Positions 60,395 through 64,000 of a stretch of DNA of 64,000 bases are shown here, piece by piece; within the stretch, counting starts at the first letter, position 1, and every line of letters starts with the position of its first letter. The notes beneath the pieces were generated by a model. It was not told the origin of the DNA. It searched no databases and saw only the letters and a program-made list of their open reading frames with translations. The stretch lies in NCBI RefSeq assembly GCF_003751605.1, contig NZ_RJVJ01000001.1:3596001-3660000 (forward strand). Reading direction: 5' to 3'. The stretch is from Kitasatospora cineracea. Lineage in GTDB: Bacteria > Actinomycetota > Actinomycetes > Streptomycetales > Streptomycetaceae. The position numbers were made by a program, and so were the translations under genes.

Positions 60395-62029
60395 TCAACC
60401 CTCCACGTACTCCACGGTCTGCATCATGCCGAGGTCCTCGTGGTGCAGCTGGTGGCAGTGCGCGATGGCCCGGCCGGTGAAGTCCTCGTAGCGGACCAGG
60501 AAGGTCACCGACTCGCCGGGGTGCCCGCCCGCCAGGCCGACGGTGTCGTGCCAGACCGGCGGGTCCAGCCGGACGCCGTTGCGGTGGGTGACCAGGAACG
60601 GGTTGGTGTGCAGGTGGAAGGGGTGGTTGAAGCCGGGGGAGGTCTCGCCGGTGCGCACCGTCCAGCGTTCGGTGCGGCCCAGCGGGAGCAGGTGGTTGAC
60701 GTAGCCGGGGTCGTACAGGCCGTACGCCGGGTCGTGGCGCAGGTCGCCGCCGGGGCGGGCGGGCGGGGTGGGGTGGCTGCCCAGGACCCGGAAGGCGTCC
60801 GGGAACGGCTGCGGGAAGACCCCGGGGTCGACGTGGAAGACCACCTCCCGGCCCGGGCCGGTCACGTCCCGCTCGTCGAGGGGCGGGCGGCCCGGCGGCA
60901 GCGCGGCCGGCAGGCCCATCGGCGGGTCGACCGGCTCGCCCGCCACCTCGACGGTCAGCAGCGGCTGCTCGACCCGCTCGGCCCGCAGCTCGTACCGCCC
61001 GGGCGCGCCGCCCCGGACCAGGACGTCCACCCGGTTGCCCATCACCAGTTCCACCGTTCCCGCGGCCACCGGCGCGGGCAGCGTCACCCCGTCCTGGGCG
61101 ATCCGGTGCATGGTCAACTCACCTGTCGGACCTGCGAGTCGCAGCGAAAGCGCGGTGAACGCGGTGGCCCCGACCAGCCGCCACCGCTGCACCTCGCCGG
61201 GCCGCAGCGCCAGCACCGGGTTGACCGCGCCGTTGACGGTGAACACCGACGGCACCCCGGTCAGCCAGGCCCCGGAGGTGAACGCGGGCACCCGGCCGTC
61301 GCGCAGCTTCAGCTCGTTGACGCAGACCACCACGTCGGCGGCGGCCCGGATCTCCGGCACCTCGTCGACGTCCCCCTCCACCACGACCACCCCCGCCAGG
61401 CCGCCCGCGAGCTGCTCGGCGGTCGAGCCGTGCAGGTGCGGGTGGTACCAGTACGTCCCGGCGGGGTGGTCGGCCGGGACGTGCACCACCGTGCGGTAGC
61501 GCGGCTCCGGGTCGCCCGCCGCGGCGCGCGGCGCGAACTCCCGCAGCACGTTGTCGGCGTGCCCGGCCGGGGAGACGTGCATCCCGTGGGTGTGCAGGTT
61601 GAAGCTGTTGGGACGGTGCGGCATCCGGGGCCCGTGGTCGGACCCGGCCGGGTTCGGCGGCAGCCCGTTGACGTGCGTGAGCAGCAGGGTGTCCCCGGCC
61701 CGCACCCGCAGCGTCGGCCCCGGCAGCGCCCCGTTGTAGGCGCGGGTGGTGATCCGTCCGTGGCCCGGCACCTCGACCTCGGCGAACCGGACGTCCAGCA
61801 CCTGCTCCAGCACCGACGGCACCCGCCCCGGCGCCGGCCGCCGCCGCACCGTCACCGGCTGCGGGAACCCGGGCTGCGGGAACCCGGGCTGCGGGAACTC
61901 CGGCTGCGGGGCCCCTCCCGTCGCCGCGGCCCCCGTCCCCGCCCCGGCCGTTCCCGCCACCGCCGTGAGACCGGCGACGGCGGCCGCCCTGAGCACTGTC
62001 CGCCGGCTGATCGAGCCACTGTCTTCCAT
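60395..62029 (-). CDS. Tat-exported multicopper oxidase
   Basis: A 544-residue three-domain oxidase. The Tat signal is SISRRTVLRAAAVAGLTAVAGTAGAGTGAAA. All four copper motifs are present: NLHTHGMHVSP, YWYHPHLHGS, NHPFHLHTN and HCHQLHHEDLGMM. The last supplies the type 1 copper Cys and a Met axial ligand. Such enzymes oxidise phenols, metals or small organics with oxygen. Bacterial relatives include CueO, CotA and bilirubin-oxidase-like enzymes. ATG 62029 is the shortest start that retains the Tat motif; a longer frame adds nothing recognised. A 4-residue repeat (F/V-PQPG) follows the signal peptide. A TAGATT -10 box lies 8 nt upstream of the start. Confidence 0.95.
   Translation of the reverse strand: MEDSGSISRRTVLRAAAVAGLTAVAGTAGAGTGAAATGGAPQPEFPQPGFPQPGFPQPVTVRRRPAPGRVPSVLEQVLDVRFAEVEVPGHGRITTRAYNGALPGPTLRVRAGDTLLLTHVNGLPPNPAGSDHGPRMPHRPNSFNLHTHGMHVSPAGHADNVLREFAPRAAAGDPEPRYRTVVHVPADHPAGTYWYHPHLHGSTAEQLAGGLAGVVVVEGDVDEVPEIRAAADVVVCVNELKLRDGRVPAFTSGAWLTGVPSVFTVNGAVNPVLALRPGEVQRWRLVGATAFTALSLRLAGPTGELTMHRIAQDGVTLPAPVAAGTVELVMGNRVDVLVRGGAPGRYELRAERVEQPLLTVEVAGEPVDPPMGLPAALPPGRPPLDERDVTGPGREVVFHVDPGVFPQPFPDAFRVLGSHPTPPARPGGDLRHDPAYGLYDPGYVNHLLPLGRTERWTVRTGETSPGFNHPFHLHTNPFLVTHRNGVRLDPPVWHDTVGLAGGHPGESVTFLVRYEDFTGRAIAHCHQLHHEDLGMMQTVEYVEG
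61857..61910 (-). repeat. 15-bp tandem repeat in the oxidase gene
   Basis: GGCTGCGGGAACCCG on the plus strand is repeated at 61857, 61872 and 61887 (last with changes), then decays. It encodes the repeated E/G-FPQPG-FPQPG segment just after the Tat signal, a flexible linker that may vary in copy number. Confidence 0.8.
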
Positions 62030-62134
62030 AACCGGGCAATCTAGGTCAAATCGGACGGGTCGCCGAGCCCGCCGCACCGCACGCCCGCACTCGGACATCG
62101 TTGCTGCGGCCGCCTCGTGGCCCCGCCCCGGCCC

Positions 62135-62908
62135 TCACCCCCGCAGCGGCTTCCGCCCCTCCCCGGGCGGACCGGCGAACGCCTGGGCGATCGGCAGCCA
62201 GGCCCGCGCGGTGGAGCCCTCCGCCGTCAGCGACAGGTCGTCGCGGTGCCGGCGCTGGGTGACCAGCAGGCAGAAGTCCAGCGCCGGTCCGCTCACCCGG
62301 TCGGTCGCGTCCTCCGGCCCCCAGCACCACGACCCGCCACCGGGAGAACGCAGTTCGAACCTGATCGGCACCTCCGGCGCGGGCCGCCCGTGCGCGGCGA
62401 ACGCGAAGCCGACGGTCCGCACCCCGAGGTGCGCGACGTGCCGCAGGCGGTCGGTCGGGACGCGTTCCACCCCGAGCCCGTCCGCGATGTCCTGCCCGTG
62501 CGCCCAGGTCTCCATCAGCCGCGCCGTCAGCATCGACCGCGCCTTCATCGGCGGCCCGAACCACGGCACCCGCACCTCCGGCGACACCCCCGCCAGCGCC
62601 TCCGCGACCTCCGCCCGCCCCGCCCGCCACCGCCCCACCAGTGCCGCCGGATCCTCCCCGACGCCCTCCGCGGCCCCCCGGTCCACCGCCGCCGCCCCCG
62701 CCGCGAACTCCCGCCCCAGCGCAGCCGCGAACCCCGCCGGATCCCGCACCGCCAGCAACGTCCACCGATCCGTCCACGCCAGGTGCGCCACCTGGTGCGC
62801 CACCGTCCACCCCGCCGCCGGAGTCTCCACCCCCATCACCCCCGCCCCGCCCACCAGCGCCTCCACGTCCTCCCCCTCCGCCACCAGATCCGCCACCAGC
62901 CCGTCCAT
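62135..62908 (-). CDS. TIGR03084/maleylpyruvate-isomerase-like mycothiol-dependent protein
   Basis: A 257-residue protein whose start MDGLVADLVAEGEDVEALV and the motifs TVAHQVAHLAWTDRWTLLAVRDP, MKARSMLTARLMETWAHGQDIADGLG and GVRTVGFAFAAHGRPAP are those of the actinobacterial TIGR03084 group. The His-x3-His (HQVAH) and WAHGQD supply the metal site of the DinB-like N-terminal domain. These enzymes probably act on mycothiol or small electrophiles. ATG 62908 has no obvious Shine-Dalgarno sequence. The C-terminus is Gly/Pro/Arg-rich. The gap 62909-63091 is pyrimidine-rich and holds no gene. Confidence 0.88.
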   Translation of the reverse strand: MDGLVADLVAEGEDVEALVGGAGVMGVETPAAGWTVAHQVAHLAWTDRWTLLAVRDPAGFAAALGREFAAGAAAVDRGAAEGVGEDPAALVGRWRAGRAEVAEALAGVSPEVRVPWFGPPMKARSMLTARLMETWAHGQDIADGLGVERVPTDRLRHVAHLGVRTVGFAFAAHGRPAPEVPIRFELRSPGGGSWCWGPEDATDRVSGPALDFCLLVTQRRHRDDLSLTAEGSTARAWLPIAQAFAGPPGEGRKPLRG

Positions 62909-63091
62909 CCGTCCGACCCCTTTTCCCCACCCGACGACCCGACCCCCCACCCCTACCCGAACCCCGCCCCCCGCATCCCACCCCGCCCCCGTCCTCTCGA
63001 AGCCCGCCCGGCGGCCTCCCGCCCCACCCGGCGTCCGCGTGTTCTGATGAAACGTCGGATTCCCGGACGCGGAGAGCGAGGCTGGTCGAGC

Positions 63092-63733
63092 ATGCGGATC
63101 GCGGTCATCGGAGCGAACGGCGGCATCGGCCGGTGCGTGGTGACCGAGGCGCTGGCGCGGGGGCACCTGGTGACGGCGGTGGTGCGGCGGCCGGAGGAGT
63201 ACCAGGGGCTGGCGATCAGGGTGGAGCGCGGGGACGTGCTGGATCCGGCGGACGTGGCGCGGGTCGCGCAGGGGCAGCAGGCGGTGGTGAGCGCGGTCGG
63301 CGGCGGGGACGGCCCCGGCCGGGGGCGGCTGGTGGAGCCCGCCGCGCACGCGCTGGTCGCGGGGTTGCGGCAGCTCGCGGACGCGGCCCCGCGCCTTCTG
63401 GTGGTCGGCAGCGCGGGCAGTCTCACCACCGCGGCGGGCACGCCGCTGTGGGACGACCCGGCGGTGCCGCCCCGCCAGTTCGAGCTGATGCGGGCCCACG
63501 GCCGGGCCCTGGACTACCTGCGCACCGTCCGCGACCTCGACTGGACGGTGCTCAGCCCGCCGCAGAGCCTGCTGCCGGGCGAGCGCACCGGCGCCTACCG
63601 CTCCGACACCGACGCCCTGGTGGAGACCCCGGACGGCCTGTCCACCCTCTCCCTCCCGGACCTCGCCGTCGCCCTGGTCGACGAACTCGAGCACCCCGCC
63701 CACCACGGCGAACGCTTCACCTGCGCCTACTGA
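63092..63733 (+). CDS. NmrA-like NAD(P)H-binding reductase
   Basis: A 213-residue Rossmann protein beginning RIAVIGANGGIGRCVVTEALARGHLVTAVVRRPEEY, with the GxxGxxG nucleotide motif at residues 7-13. VVSAVGGGDG, LLVVGSAGSL and WTVLSPPQSLLPGERTGAYR follow. It is of the SDR/NmrA 'NAD(P)-binding' type used in stress and quinone handling. The C-terminal LSLPDLAVALVDELEHPAHHG is similar to the truncated remnant at 50443. ATG 63092 has GAGG upstream. Confidence 0.92.
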   Translation: MRIAVIGANGGIGRCVVTEALARGHLVTAVVRRPEEYQGLAIRVERGDVLDPADVARVAQGQQAVVSAVGGGDGPGRGRLVEPAAHALVAGLRQLADAAPRLLVVGSAGSLTTAAGTPLWDDPAVPPRQFELMRAHGRALDYLRTVRDLDWTVLSPPQSLLPGERTGAYRSDTDALVETPDGLSTLSLPDLAVALVDELEHPAHHGERFTCAY

Positions 63734-63747
63734 CGCCGCCGCGGGCG

Positions 63748-64000
63748 CTACCGGAGGGCCGTCGCGGCCCCCGCGCAGGGGCTCCGCTGCGCCCCGCGGT
63801 ACGTGTGCCCGTCCTCGAGGACGGCGCCCTGGAAGACCCCGATCAGCAGGGCCGCGGGCAGCGCCACGAACAGCAGCCCGCGCCCGGCGCTGATCGGCCG
63901 GCTGGTCTCCCGCAGCGTCCGCAGCGCCGGCCGGACCGCCCAGCCGGCGGCGGCCAGGCTCAGCACCGGCCCGGCCCAGGCCAGCAGCAGCGCGTACCCG
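63748..64000 (-). CDS. Membrane protein, 5' part beyond the window
   Basis: A minus-strand frame is open from the right edge to TAG 63748, at least 83 codons. The visible C-terminus is hydrophobic: YALLLAWAGPVLSLAAAGWAVRPALRTL, then GLLFVALPAALLIGVFQGAVLEDG. Two membrane helices are predicted. The family is not recognisable from this piece. It lies 15 bp from the convergent NmrA-like gene. Confidence 0.6.
   Translation of the reverse strand, partial: GYALLLAWAGPVLSLAAAGWAVRPALRTLRETSRPISAGRGLLFVALPAALLIGVFQGAVLEDGHTYRGAQRSPCAGAATALR

Overview
The window is chromosomal DNA of a high-GC actinomycete, almost certainly a streptomycete (Streptomyces or Kitasatospora). The signs are extreme third-position G/C bias, many GTG starts and 4-bp stop/start overlaps (GTGA, ATGA). 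Gene content agrees: an XRE(DUF5753)/DUF397 pair, mycothiol-dependent DinB-like proteins, PPOX and Pr6Pr proteins, DUF1876, MmpL and a sugar ABC system without its own ATPase. I see no rRNA, tRNA, CRISPR array, transposase, phage gene or biosynthetic core (PKS, NRPS, terpene). It reads as a mosaic of small operons, many next to their own regulator.

Region by region. 1-6.3 kb: a partial tandem-STAS protein, a mini membrane protein, a large HTH/P-loop/solenoid protein with twelve ~32-residue repeats, a hypothetical, galU and an ECF sigma factor. 6.3-12.1 kb: mmpL with a palindromic operator, a MerR/B12-domain regulator, a MarR regulator, and a complete encapsulin nanocompartment operon (DyP peroxidase cargo plus shell) closed by a strong terminator. 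12.2-15.8 kb: two tandem cytochrome P450s that look homogenised by gene conversion, then an SGNH hydrolase. 15.8-20.7 kb: a PPOX protein, a GT87-like membrane mannosyltransferase, Tex and a leaderless NUDIX gene. 20.7-23 kb: an XRE/DUF397 locus with small divergent genes and a possible methyltransferase remnant. 23-28.1 kb: an azoreductase/TetR pair, GNAT, nitroreductase, ABC-F and DUF4240 genes. 28.1-31.6 kb: a second ABC-F gene with a long unusual leader, and a divergent EPSP synthase. 31.6-35.8 kb: a sugar ABC importer divergent from an IclR regulator. 35.8-39.4 kb: a Pr6Pr membrane protein, DUF1876, a Baeyer-Villiger monooxygenase and a GNAT protein.

39.5-46.2 kb is a fatty or branched-chain acyl-CoA degradation operon: alpha-methylacyl-CoA racemase, acyl-CoA dehydrogenase, thiolase and FadB. 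A convergent MerR gene follows it. The same palindromic operator sits at the operon promoter and at the MerR promoter. 46.2-49.3 kb: an IPNS-like oxygenase behind a leaderless Cys-containing leader peptide, a DinB protein and a zinc-less MDR enzyme. The MDR gene is divergent from a TetR gene across two near-identical palindromes. 50-52.2 kb: a small hydrophilic protein, a decayed NmrA-like 3' fragment, and an MDR-MerR operon with a textbook long-spacer MerR promoter. 52.2-60.3 kb: a HEAT-like protein, a UvrA-like ATPase lacking the UvrB-binding region, a pair of membrane proteins with repeated TPM-like domains and C-x5-H/C-x2-C motifs, and two small genes. 60.4-64 kb: a Tat-exported multicopper oxidase, a TIGR03084-like mycothiol enzyme, an intact NmrA-like reductase and a partial membrane protein.

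The strongest new leads are regulatory: the shared MerR operator, the twin TetR operator, the leader peptide in an unusual context and the MerR-type promoter. The paired TPM-like membrane proteins and the 32-residue solenoid protein are the best protein-level leads.
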